Source: Oceanobacillus zhaokaii
Lineage (GTDB): Bacteria; Bacillota; Bacilli; Bacillales; Amphibacillaceae
NCBI RefSeq assembly: GCF_003352005.1
Contig: NZ_CP024848.1
Span: 2,799,001 to 2,863,000 of the forward strand
Reading direction: 5' to 3'
DNA: 64,000 bases
In this document: positions 46,209 to 54,155 of the stretch, piece after piece
How positions within the stretch are numbered: position 1 is the stretch's first letter
Layout: each line of letters opens with the position of its first letter
Notes under the pieces: generated by a model
Told to the model about the DNA's origin: nothing
What the model saw: the letters and a program-made list of their open reading frames with translations, nothing else
Database searches by the model: none
Translations under genes and position numbers: made by a program

Positions 46209-47015
46209 TTATTCTCCCGTATTTATTTCATAATTTGGCAGGATGAGTACTTCAACTCGGCGATTCTTCGCGCGATTTTCTGCACTCGTATTTGGCACAA
46301 TTGGCTTATATTCCCCAAATCCTTTTGCACTGAAAAGTGTTGGATCTAGGTTCTCATTTTCCAGTACTAAACGCATGAAGTTAAGAGACCGGGCAACACT
46401 TAATTCCCAGTTCGAGCCAAATTCTGCATTATTCATCGGTACATCATCCGCGTGTCCACTAATTACAATCTGATGAGGTGGCTTCGTTACAAGTACTTTA
46501 GATATTTCTCTGGCTATCACTGCTCCATAATCCTTGACTTCTGCACTTCCCGGATCAAAGAACACTTCATTGACAATTGTGACAAGGAGACCTTCATCAG
46601 TTAATTTCGTACTTAAATTATCGGTCAGACTATTCGTCGTTATATAACGATTCACTTCTTCTTGGAGTCCCTTCAATTGTTGAAGCTCTACTTCACTCTT
46701 TCGTTCTTCTTCTGTTTTTGACTCCAGCATTTCTTCTATTTCTGATTCCTTCTCATCTTCTTTTTCCTCCTCTTCTTGTTGTTCAGGAGGAATTGGTGAG
46801 ATTGGATCGATATTTTGCTCAAGAATCCCATTTCCACCGCCAGCGGAGAATTCATTACGAAATATCCCCGCAAGCTCTCTATATTTAGTTGCGTCCACAT
46901 CACTCATCGCAAATAGGACAATGAATAAGGCAACGAGCAATGTAAGTAAATCAGAATATGGAAGTAACCATGATTCATCAACATGGCTTCCTTTTTTCTT
47001 TTTATTCCTACGCAT
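46209..47015 (-). CDS. motB: Flagellar stator protein MotB
   Basis: 268 residues. One membrane helix with the ion-binding Asp22 in LLPYSDLLTLLVALF, a long Glu-rich periplasmic linker (EEEEKEDEKESEIEE) and a C-terminal OmpA-like peptidoglycan-binding domain (SGHADDVPMNN, NRRVEVLI). Starts inside the end of motA (8-base overlap). Whether H+ or Na+ driven is not clear from sequence. Confidence 0.95.
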   Translation of the reverse strand: MRRNKKKKGSHVDESWLLPYSDLLTLLVALFIVLFAMSDVDATKYRELAGIFRNEFSAGGGNGILEQNIDPISPIPPEQQEEEEKEDEKESEIEEMLESKTEEERKSEVELQQLKGLQEEVNRYITTNSLTDNLSTKLTDEGLLVTIVNEVFFDPGSAEVKDYGAVIAREISKVLVTKPPHQIVISGHADDVPMNNAEFGSNWELSVARSLNFMRLVLENENLDPTLFSAKGFGEYKPIVPNTSAENRAKNRRVEVLILPNYEINTGE

Positions 47016-47793
47016 CGCTATCCCTCTGTTTCATTTCCGCCTGTTCTTTAGTTGACAATAATGATCCGAGTTTCTCACGCACCATCATTGCCGAATCACC
47101 GGTAGTAATTGATAGAATTCCTTCTACCATAATTTCCATTTGCAAAACCTCGCGCTTTGACTTTTCGCGAAGTTTATTGGCAAATGGGTGCCAGAGAACA
47201 TACCCAGTAAAAATTCCTAGTAATGTAGCAACAAACGCTGCAGAAATAGCCGTTCCTAATGCATTCATATCTGACATATCGCCTAATGCCGCAATCAGGC
47301 CAATTACAGCACCAAGTACTCCTAGTGTTGGCGCATAGGTCCCTGCCTGTGTAAAAACAGATGCCCCTACCTCATGCCTTTCTTCCATAGCATCAATTTT
47401 CTCAAGCATTACTTCTCGAATGAATTCAGGTGTTTGTCCATCGATTGCTAACTGTAATCCAGTTTGAAGAAATGGATCTTCTACTTCATTCAATTGCATT
47501 TCTAAGGATAAGATACCTTCTCTGCGCGTTTGTTCCGCCCAGTCGGTGAACATAAGAATTAACGCTTTCGGTTCTGTTAATTTTTGTGTTGTAAATAAAA
47601 TTTTGAAATAGCTAGGTACTTTTTTCAATATACTCGTAGGAAATGCAATAGCAACGGCTGCAATTGTTCCTAAAATAATAATTAATAATGCTGCTGGATT
47701 GATTAGTGCCGTGATACTAACACCCTTTAGCACCATTCCGACTCCAACAGCAACAATGCCTAAAAATAACCCAATCAATGTTGATATATCCAT
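47008..47793 (-). CDS. motA: Flagellar stator protein MotA
   Basis: 261 residues from ATG 47793, six bases after AGGAGG (the adjacent ATG at 47796 is too close). Four membrane helices and the cytoplasmic loop MFTDWAEQTRREGILSLE that touches FliG. Partner of MotB. Confidence 0.95.
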   Translation of the reverse strand: MDISTLIGLFLGIVAVGVGMVLKGVSITALINPAALLIIILGTIAAVAIAFPTSILKKVPSYFKILFTTQKLTEPKALILMFTDWAEQTRREGILSLEMQLNEVEDPFLQTGLQLAIDGQTPEFIREVMLEKIDAMEERHEVGASVFTQAGTYAPTLGVLGAVIGLIAALGDMSDMNALGTAISAAFVATLLGIFTGYVLWHPFANKLREKSKREVLQMEIMVEGILSITTGDSAMMVREKLGSLLSTKEQAEMKQRDSDA

Positions 47794-48149
47794 CATTTTC
47801 CTCCTGAAGTTAAGTGGCAACGTAGATTGATAGAATCTTTGTTTACACTGGATTTCACTTATGTAGCTACTTAAATTAACATAGTGTTGTTCTATATATT
47901 CTATCGGTTCATTTGCACATATAATAAAGAGATTTTGAATAACAATTTATGCTAAATTAATTGAATACGAATACATTCGATTGTAACTTAATTATCTGAT
48001 TGAAAAGTATTTACTTAAGAAAAATGAGGAAAGCGATCTTTGTTGGAGTGTGAGGATATATGATAGGGGTTCATTACTTTACTTACATTATGGCGAGGCT
48101 GCCCAGCGAGGGAAGGCAAAAAAAATAAGCCTGCTACTGCAAACTTTAA
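47794..48149. other. Non-coding upstream of motA
   Basis: No gene. A weak SigD-like -10 (ACCGATAG on the minus strand near 47905) without a TAAA box is present, and a faint match to the short repeat family at about 47815-47880. Confidence 0.4.
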
Positions 48150-48407
48150 CTAAATCGCTTTTTGTATTATTTTTTTATTCTTATTCTTGCTATTTTCAAG
48201 AACACAGGATAATATGCTGGCAATTCTCTCATCTATTTGTTGAACATCCCTCTCTAACCCGGTGATTCCTGTTTGAATATCATCTGCTTGGGATTGTAAC
48301 TCGGTGAATAATGCATCAATATGATAACTGTTTGCTTGAATATCCTTTATATCAGCTAACCAAAAGGTAATTACCTCCAACAGATCGTCGATCATCTTCT
48401 GGGTCAA
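48150..48407 (-). CDS. Small coiled-coil hypothetical protein, 85 residues
   Basis: TTG start at 48407, 8 bases after AGGAGG. Mostly helical (IDDLLEVITFWLADIKDIQANSYHIDALF, in pieces; LERDVQQIDERIASIL) ending in a basic tail. Unrecognised. It neighbours motAB and HemAT, and a similar small helical protein is encoded at 49023; a role in motility or sensing is only suggested by position. Confidence 0.65.
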   Translation of the reverse strand: MTQKMIDDLLEVITFWLADIKDIQANSYHIDALFTELQSQADDIQTGITGLERDVQQIDERIASILSCVLENSKNKNKKIIQKAI

Positions 48408-49022
48408 CCTACATTCCTCCTATCCATACCATCATAATAATTAGTGCATCTATTCACAAGTGTAATTAGTATGATATTTCAATATAAAAATAGGTATTTT
48501 TATACCACGAACATCTGATTCTTTGCATTGCTACGATTCTTATCGGATGCTTAGATAAAAATAATTATTTACTAACAGAGGTATAACAACTCGCTTGTTT
48601 TTAACAATCAAATGGACGTGCTTTTCTTAATGTATCGCAAGCGGATTTACGGCAAACATGAGGGGGTCAGATACTGGAAGGAATTGTAGAAACAGCATTA
48701 CTATTCCACGAAAATTTAAAGGTAAAATCAAATGCACATATGTGGTAGATTTGTTAGTTTGCATATTTAGGAAGGGCAATATCTGTGCATATCGGTTTGT
48801 TATTAGGGAGGTCGGTACACTTTTCTATTTGATTACTCGAATTAAGTCACGGTTTGTACACGATTAGGGTGGCATTTTGAAGTTAAACTGGGGGGTGTTA
48901 AACATAGTAATACGAAATTATTTCTCAGATTATCCAAATGATTTGATGGTCAGGTCCTAAATAAATGGGACACTCTAGCCATTCTTTTTCAAGAGCAATA
49001 CATCAGCTTTCGTCTCTAACAA
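48408..49022. other. Non-coding gap
   Basis: About 600 bases without a credible gene. A 69-codon plus-strand frame (48658-48867) has odd composition and no good ribosome site, so I leave it out. Confidence 0.5.
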
Positions 49023-49256
49023 TTAATTTGATAGAATCGTAATCTTTGTATCGATTTTTTTGATATCTTCCTTTAATTCGACCTTTATTTCCTGCATTTC
49101 TTGTCTTAATTCATTCTTCATTTCCTGCATCTCTTGTCTCAATTCAACTTTCATTTCTTGCATTTGTACGCTTAGATTTTCAACGGCTTTATTGGTCTGA
49201 TTTAAACTATCGCCTAGCTCTCTTATAGCTAGTAGAATCTGATTCGTAGTTTCCAT
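49023..49256 (-). CDS. Small coiled-coil protein with 11-residue repeats, 77 residues
   Basis: ATG 49256 follows GAGGAGGG by 5 bases. The second half is three near-identical 11-residue units (of the type QEMQEMKVELR), predicted to form a right-handed hendecad coiled coil, ending in a Lys/Asp helix. Unrecognised family; comparable proteins are often annotated DUF1640 or coiled-coil. 104 bases downstream of hemAT on the same strand, so possibly co-transcribed. Confidence 0.7.
   Translation of the reverse strand: METTNQILLAIRELGDSLNQTNKAVENLSVQMQEMKVELRQEMQEMKNELRQEMQEIKVELKEDIKKIDTKITILSN
49076..49172. repeat. 33-bp tandem repeat inside the coiled-coil gene
   Basis: Three imperfect 33-bp units, recognisable by TTCATTTC(T/C)TGCAT, encode the 11-residue repeat. 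Unit number may vary between strains. Confidence 0.7.
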
Positions 49257-49360
49257 AGAATCCCTCCTCTTCATAATAATAATGCTAGTTTAACAATATA
49301 TCGAATTTTATTCCCGAGCAATTTCATTCGACTAAATTCGGGGGGTACAGGCCCCCTTCC

Positions 49361-50671
49361 CTATACTTCTTCCATCATCGAATTCAACTTTTCTGCAGTT
49401 TCAGCGATGGTTGCTGCTGACTGCTCTACCTCAAGAATTGCACCATCAAATGCTTCTAATTCCGATTGAATATCTTGGTTGCTTTGTTTTGTTTTCTTCA
49501 TTGTTTGGTCAATTTTCACGAATGCTTCTTCAGTAAGATGCATTTGCTCATTCACTTTCGACAAATATGCTTGTACATCTTGTAAAGATGTAGAGCTATT
49601 GAAAATTTGCTCATTAGTCTGTTCAATTAAGGTTGTTACACTTGTTACGGAATTTGCTGTTTGCTCAGCCAGTTTTCTAACTTCATCTGCAACAACTGCA
49701 AAGCCTAGCCCATGCTCTCCGGCTCTTGCTGCTTCAATCGATGCATTCAGTGCCAATAGATTCGTCTGCCCAGCAATAGACTTCACAATCTCTATAATAT
49801 CTTTTATTTGTGTTGACATTTCCTCTAAAGACTTCATATCACTGTTTACCTTCGTTGTACTCTCTTGCACCCTGTCAAATGATTGATTCATATCGGCTAG
49901 ACGGGATTTCCCTTGTTTTGCAGCCTCGCTTGCATCTTCTGCAAAAGCAGTTCCAACCTTTGAATTGGCCGTCATGCCATTCACTTGTGCTGTCAATTCT
50001 TCAATTGATGCATTTGTTTCTTCCGATAAAGCAGCAAGTCCGATCGATGTTTGTTCTAAAGAATGAAAAAGCCCAACTTTTCGTTCAGTCTCAATGTTCT
50101 TCAAGCGATTAAATTCATCATCATAAGCCTCTAACACCACTTGTTGTTCCAAATTTAATAATTTATTAATAACTTTTATTGCCAGGATACAATCCGATTG
50201 ATTGGTAAAATTCTTGATGACAACATCAATCAGTCCATCAAAGATTTTCTGAAAGGAAGCAATATACCACTTTTGTGTAAGGCCAATTTTAACATGCACG
50301 TGAGCTATAATCTTTCTTCTTTCAATAAAAGTTGGGTTCATTTCACCAGAAAATATTTCTGCAACATGCTTTCTCAGCGTTTTTTTTAATCTTTCAAACG
50401 AACTATAGGTTTCAATTATCTCAATTAGATCCTCGTTATATTCCAAATTTTGATAAAACCCATCGACAATGTCAACGATATCTTCTTCAACATATCCTTT
50501 TAATGCCTGTGCTATTGCGAAATCTTCTACAGTCAAATCTAACATCTTTAATTGCTTGTCTAAATCAGAATCAGGATCGACCTGTACAATTGGATTTACT
50601 TGCTTCGCCATTTGCAATAAAATACTTTCATTTTTCTCTATTTGATTCTTCCTTTTAAATGTAAATACCAT
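49361..50671 (-). CDS. hemAT: Heme-based aerotactic transducer HemAT
   Basis: 436 residues, no membrane helix. N-terminal globin-coupled sensor (about 30-185) with the proximal heme His at 126 ([11 protein letters not shown]) and distal-pocket helix [16 protein letters not shown]-terminal MCP signalling domain ([22 protein letters not shown]). Binds O2 and signals to CheA for aerotaxis. Alignable by eye with B. subtilis HemAT over its whole length. Confidence 0.95.
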   Translation of the reverse strand: MVFTFKRKNQIEKNESILLQMAKQVNPIVQVDPDSDLDKQLKMLDLTVEDFAIAQALKGYVEEDIVDIVDGFYQNLEYNEDLIEIIETYSSFERLKKTLRKHVAEIFSGEMNPTFIERRKIIAHVHVKIGLTQKWYIASFQKIFDGLIDVVIKNFTNQSDCILAIKVINKLLNLEQQVVLEAYDDEFNRLKNIETERKVGLFHSLEQTSIGLAALSEETNASIEELTAQVNGMTANSKVGTAFAEDASEAAKQGKSRLADMNQSFDRVQESTTKVNSDMKSLEEMSTQIKDIIEIVKSIAGQTNLLALNASIEAARAGEHGLGFAVVADEVRKLAEQTANSVTSVTTLIEQTNEQIFNSSTSLQDVQAYLSKVNEQMHLTEEAFVKIDQTMKKTKQSNQDIQSELEAFDGAILEVEQSAATIAETAEKLNSMMEEV

Positions 50672-50687
50672 AATAGAATTCGCCCCT

Positions 50688-50736
50688 TAGTAATTGCTCT
50701 TAGTAATTGCTCTATTGTTTTATTATAGAGCAATTA
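50688..50736 (-). promoter_or_regulatory. hemAT leader: direct repeat plus 12-bp hairpin
   Basis: TTAGTAATTGCTC occurs twice in tandem, and the second copy forms a perfect 12-bp hairpin TAATTGCTCTAT/ATAGAGCAATTA. It lies 15-65 bases upstream of the hemAT start, so it would be in the mRNA leader or the operator. Confidence 0.55.
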
Positions 50737-50865
50737 AAGAATATTTCTAGGTCTTTAGCAGTACTTTTTGTATTATCAAGAACATATGTGGAAGCACCCA
50801 CTGAAAGTGTGCCTCTTGTCCAGAGAATTAAAATTGGAATCTGTGTGCTCTTCTACTCTAGATAA

Positions 50866-50900
50866 AAAAAGCTTAATCAGCCAATTGACTGGTTAAGCTA
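50866..50900 (-). terminator. Terminator of DUF4097 gene
   Basis: 13-bp stem AGCTTAACCAGTC/GGCTGATTAAGCT with G-U pairs, 4-base loop, then seven T on the minus strand. Confidence 0.85.
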
Positions 50901-50911
50901 TGAAAAAATGA

Positions 50912-51703
50912 TTATTCTATCGTTATCTTTCCATTATCCGCTGTTAATTCGATTAGATTATCACCATTACCGATTATCGTATCATAATTAGATTCCCCAA
51001 ATACAGTGACTTTTCCATTATCTACATTAATATCAAAAGTAGCATTTGTTGGCCGCTCATCTGTTTGAATATCAATGGTACCATTATCTGTTTCTAAAGT
51101 TATTGGTCGATCCAATGTTTCCGTTATAAAAGATATGCGGCCATTATTTGAAGAACCGTTAATTTCTCCTTCGATATCGTTTAATGTAACCTCACCATTA
51201 TCCACTTCAAAATTGAATGAAGCACTTTTTATATTATCAAGTAAAATTTTACCATTGTCCGCTTCCATATTTACTACATTTGCTTCCATTTCACTTGCGC
51301 TAATTTTTCCGTTGTCTGTTACAGCTTCAATCGTATCGTACCCTCTCTCTGGAAGGAATACTTTGAGAGCTGCAGGAGACGAATTAAAGAATCCAAATGA
51401 AAACCAGCGGAACAGTCTATCCTCTACTTCTATATGAAGGGTGTTTCCCTCTACTTTAGTGACAAGCTTATATTTATTATTTTTATTTCCCTCCAGTCTA
51501 ATTTCAGCAACGCTACTATTTGTTGGTAAAATCTCTATTTCTACATTTTCTGTCTCTACATCGACCTTGGTAAATACTTCGTTAATTGTTTCTTCCTGTT
51601 CTGATTTACCCTTTGGACCAAATGGTAAAAAATTCATTATGACTGCAACAAAAACAACAGCTATTATTAAAACAATAATAGTATTCTTCTTCATTTTAAC
51701 CAT
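50912..51703 (-). CDS. DUF4097 beta-strand repeat protein, membrane-anchored
   Basis: 263 residues. N-terminal membrane anchor (NTIIVLIIAVVFVAVIMNF), then a repeated beta-strand unit marked by DNGKI or DNGEV at least seven times, typical of DUF4097 right-handed beta-helix proteins facing the outside. In B. subtilis similar proteins lie in envelope-stress (LiaG-like) operons; no such operon is present here. Start could also be ATG 51694. Confidence 0.85.
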   Translation of the reverse strand: MVKMKKNTIIVLIIAVVFVAVIMNFLPFGPKGKSEQEETINEVFTKVDVETENVEIEILPTNSSVAEIRLEGNKNNKYKLVTKVEGNTLHIEVEDRLFRWFSFGFFNSSPAALKVFLPERGYDTIEAVTDNGKISASEMEANVVNMEADNGKILLDNIKSASFNFEVDNGEVTLNDIEGEINGSSNNGRISFITETLDRPITLETDNGTIDIQTDERPTNATFDINVDNGKVTVFGESNYDTIIGNGDNLIELTADNGKITIE

Positions 51704-52320
51704 CTACCTTTCCTAATTTTTTTGTATAGCTCATTTCGAATTGATTGTAACTGTTTATATAGACCGCGATCTAACTTAGGATGATATTCGCTTCCTTGGC
51801 CGTCGCTCCAGAAATACACGGAGCGCACCTTAGGGGAGCTGGAGTGTCTTCGTGTATTTCTTCCGCTGAAGATTGAGTAGAATCTAGAAACAACAGAATA
51901 ACAAAACCACTAACTATCAGCGTTGATTGTTGCAACACACTCAAGACTCTTGTGTAAATTACAACGACTGTCTATATTCCAAGACATTATTGTCACTAAT
52001 TCAAGGTTTATATCAACTAACCCTTAACAAGCATGAGTTTAAGAACCTCATTAGCTTGTTTTCTAGTAAAGCAGCAATCTTCAGAAATGAGCCTATCCTA
52101 TTTTTATATGAATTTCTTTTTCTAACTTTGATAATTCAAGTATATGCTAAGAATAAACTAAATATCATGACCTTTAAATGTAACTTTCATTAAGACTTAA
52201 GTCTTATTTAAACGTTCAGATAAAATAATTAAACCGTTAGCGAATATTATTCTACTAGTTTTAGATGCATATTACCCACCCCAAAAGACATATTTTTTAG
52301 AATTTTCTTATATTAAATGA
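51704..52320. other. Non-coding gap with repeat copy D
   Basis: Between the divergent DUF4097 and amiE genes. Holds repeat copy D (51745-51925) and A/T-rich sequence; the 88-codon frame at 51927-52193 is not convincing. Confidence 0.55.
51745..51925 (+). repeat. Modular palindromic repeat, copy D
   Basis: Core 51790-51872: TATTCGCTTCCTTGGCCGTC, CCAGAAATACACGGAGCGCA, CCTTAGGGGAGCTGG, GTCTTCGTGTATTTCTTCCG. It has an internal deletion between GCTGG and GTCTTC compared with copy B, with which it shares flanks on both sides. Confidence 0.85.
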
Positions 52321-52325
52321 TTCTT

Positions 52326-52352
52326 TTGCTCCATAGACAGCACGCATTATAC
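52326..52352 (+). promoter_or_regulatory. Weak SigA-type promoter candidate for amiE
   Basis: TTGCTC (52326-52331), 15 bases, TTATAC (52347-52352). Neither element nor spacing is ideal. It lies just upstream of the cre-like site. Confidence 0.35.
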
Positions 52353-52370
52353 CTAGTATATTCTACTTAA

Positions 52371-52384
52371 TGTATGCGTTTTCA
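52371..52384 (+). promoter_or_regulatory. Candidate cre (CcpA) site upstream of amiE
   Basis: TGTATGCGTTTTCA differs from the consensus TGWAANCGNTNWCA at one position. Sixty bases before the amiE start and downstream of the likely promoter, a position that gives roadblock repression by CcpA. Fits glucose repression known for MurNAc catabolism in B. subtilis. Confidence 0.55.
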
Positions 52385-52443
52385 TAATAGAGTTAGTAAA
52401 CCGCTTCTCTATGAAATCATATCTTTTACATGGGAGGAATACA

Positions 52444-54138
52444 ATGCGAAAAATAAGTGTGTTAATTATTTCCCTAACTGTATTGATGTCCCTTGCCACT
52501 GTACATGCTGGTCAAGGCTATAATCATGAGCCAACAATTGAAAAACAGGCAAGAAAGGAAACGAAGAATATGCCACACCCACGATTTTCTTGGGATCAGC
52601 CTGGTCCAACTTCACCTGTTTTACATCCTGGTTCCGCAAAAGGAGCGGGTATGGTTGAAGGACCGTTACGTCAGATTGATACCGAGATGGAAAATTTGAT
52701 TGATGATGGAATGATGCCTGGAGCTGTTACATTCGTAGCAAGGCGCGGCCATATTGTACAACATGAATCATATGGACATGCTCTTTTATATGAAGACGAC
52801 ACGGGTAAAGAAGTAGACCAGCCGATTACAATGAAGAAAGATACGATTTTCGATCTGGCATCCATCAGTAAAATCTTCACTACAACAGCTGCAATGATTC
52901 TTTATGAGGATGGACTTTTTGAACTTGATGATCCCGTTGCAAACTACATTCCAGAGTTTGCCGAAAATGGAAAAGAAAATGTCACAATTAGACAGCTTAT
53001 GACCCACACATCTGGATTTACCGCATGGATTCCACTATACACCATTGGTGACAATAGAGAAGAGCGCCTGCAATACGTTTTTCAATACCCACTAGCAAAT
53101 ACTCCAGGATCCACTTACACATACAGTGATTTAAATATGATTACATTAGGTGCCATTATTGAACGACTTTCTGGACAACGACTCGATGAATATGTGTATA
53201 AAAAAATTACCAAACCTTTAAAAATGACTGACACGATGTATAATCCACCTGCATCTTTAAAGCATCGAATTGCCGCAACAGAATATCAACCTTGGACAAA
53301 TAGAGGCATTGTATGGGGTGAAGTCCATGATGAAAGCGCATGGTCCTTGGACGGTGTTGCTGGCCATGCAGGAGTATTTTCCACTGCCAATGATTTAGGC
53401 AAGCTTGCCCACATGTTCATTAATGATGGGAAGTATGGTGGCAAAAGAATATTAAAACCGGAAACAATTAAACTTCTAGTAGAGAATCAGATTCCTGAAT
53501 TTCCAGGGAATGACCATGGATTAGGGTGGGAGCTCGCGCAAGGCTGGTATATGGATGCCTTATCCGAAGCATCTACACTAGGGCATACTGGATATACGGG
53601 GACTTCATTAGTCATTAATCTAAACAACGATACAATCGCAATATTATTAACGAATCGAGTCCATCCATCACGCGAGACGGTGTCAACAAATCCAGCACGC
53701 CGGCAAATTGCTAGACAAGTTGCGGATGCGATTCCAGTAAAAATGCCAACTAAAAATAAGGACGCATGGTTTTCTGGATATGGTGATCGATTAAATCGGG
53801 TACTCACAGCTGAAGTTTCAATAGAAGATGAAGCAACACTTTCATTTGATACATGGTACAGAATAGAAAAAGACTGGGACTTTGGAATGGTGGAGGTCTC
53901 AACCGGAGGTGAAAGCTGGAAACAAGTACACAGTAAATTTACGGGAAGCAGTGTCGACTTTCAATCAGAATCAGTAGTTCTCCCAGCTGGAACGACTCAT
54001 ATCCGCTTCCGATATCAAACAGATGCTACAACAAACGGACGAGGTTGGTATGTAACAAATCTTAAACTCACTGACCATTCTAATCAGTCATTACCATTAA
54101 ATCTAGTGAGTGAAGGATGGAAGAAAAGGAATTACTAG
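52444..54138 (+). CDS. amiE: Secreted MurNAc-L-Ala amidase AmiE-like, beta-lactamase fold
   Basis: 564 residues from ATG 52444, 7 bases after GGGAGG. Signal peptide to about residue 23, then a PF00144 serine hydrolase domain: SxxK (LASISKIFT), YxN-like YSDLN, and HTG (LGHTGYTGTS). About 125 residues at the C-terminus (from roughly 440) form an extra beta-rich domain not in the 441-residue B. subtilis AmiE. Role assigned from the amiE-nagZ-namZ gene order: removing stem peptides from MurNAc. Some homologues are esterases, so the substrate is inference. Confidence 0.82.
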   Translation: MRKISVLIISLTVLMSLATVHAGQGYNHEPTIEKQARKETKNMPHPRFSWDQPGPTSPVLHPGSAKGAGMVEGPLRQIDTEMENLIDDGMMPGAVTFVARRGHIVQHESYGHALLYEDDTGKEVDQPITMKKDTIFDLASISKIFTTTAAMILYEDGLFELDDPVANYIPEFAENGKENVTIRQLMTHTSGFTAWIPLYTIGDNREERLQYVFQYPLANTPGSTYTYSDLNMITLGAIIERLSGQRLDEYVYKKITKPLKMTDTMYNPPASLKHRIAATEYQPWTNRGIVWGEVHDESAWSLDGVAGHAGVFSTANDLGKLAHMFINDGKYGGKRILKPETIKLLVENQIPEFPGNDHGLGWELAQGWYMDALSEASTLGHTGYTGTSLVINLNNDTIAILLTNRVHPSRETVSTNPARRQIARQVADAIPVKMPTKNKDAWFSGYGDRLNRVLTAEVSIEDEATLSFDTWYRIEKDWDFGMVEVSTGGESWKQVHSKFTGSSVDFQSESVVLPAGTTHIRFRYQTDATTNGRGWYVTNLKLTDHSNQSLPLNLVSEGWKKRNY

Positions 54139-54155
54139 ATAATAGGAGGTTAATT

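Noticed and set aside
48658-48867. 69-codon plus-strand frame
   Set aside because: Odd composition (many Cys, Arg, aromatic residues), no similarity to a family I know, and no regulatory context; likely chance.
51927-52193. 88-codon plus-strand frame between DUF4097 and amiE genes
   Set aside because: No ribosome site, low-complexity Leu/Phe/Ile content, and next to a repeat element; likely chance.
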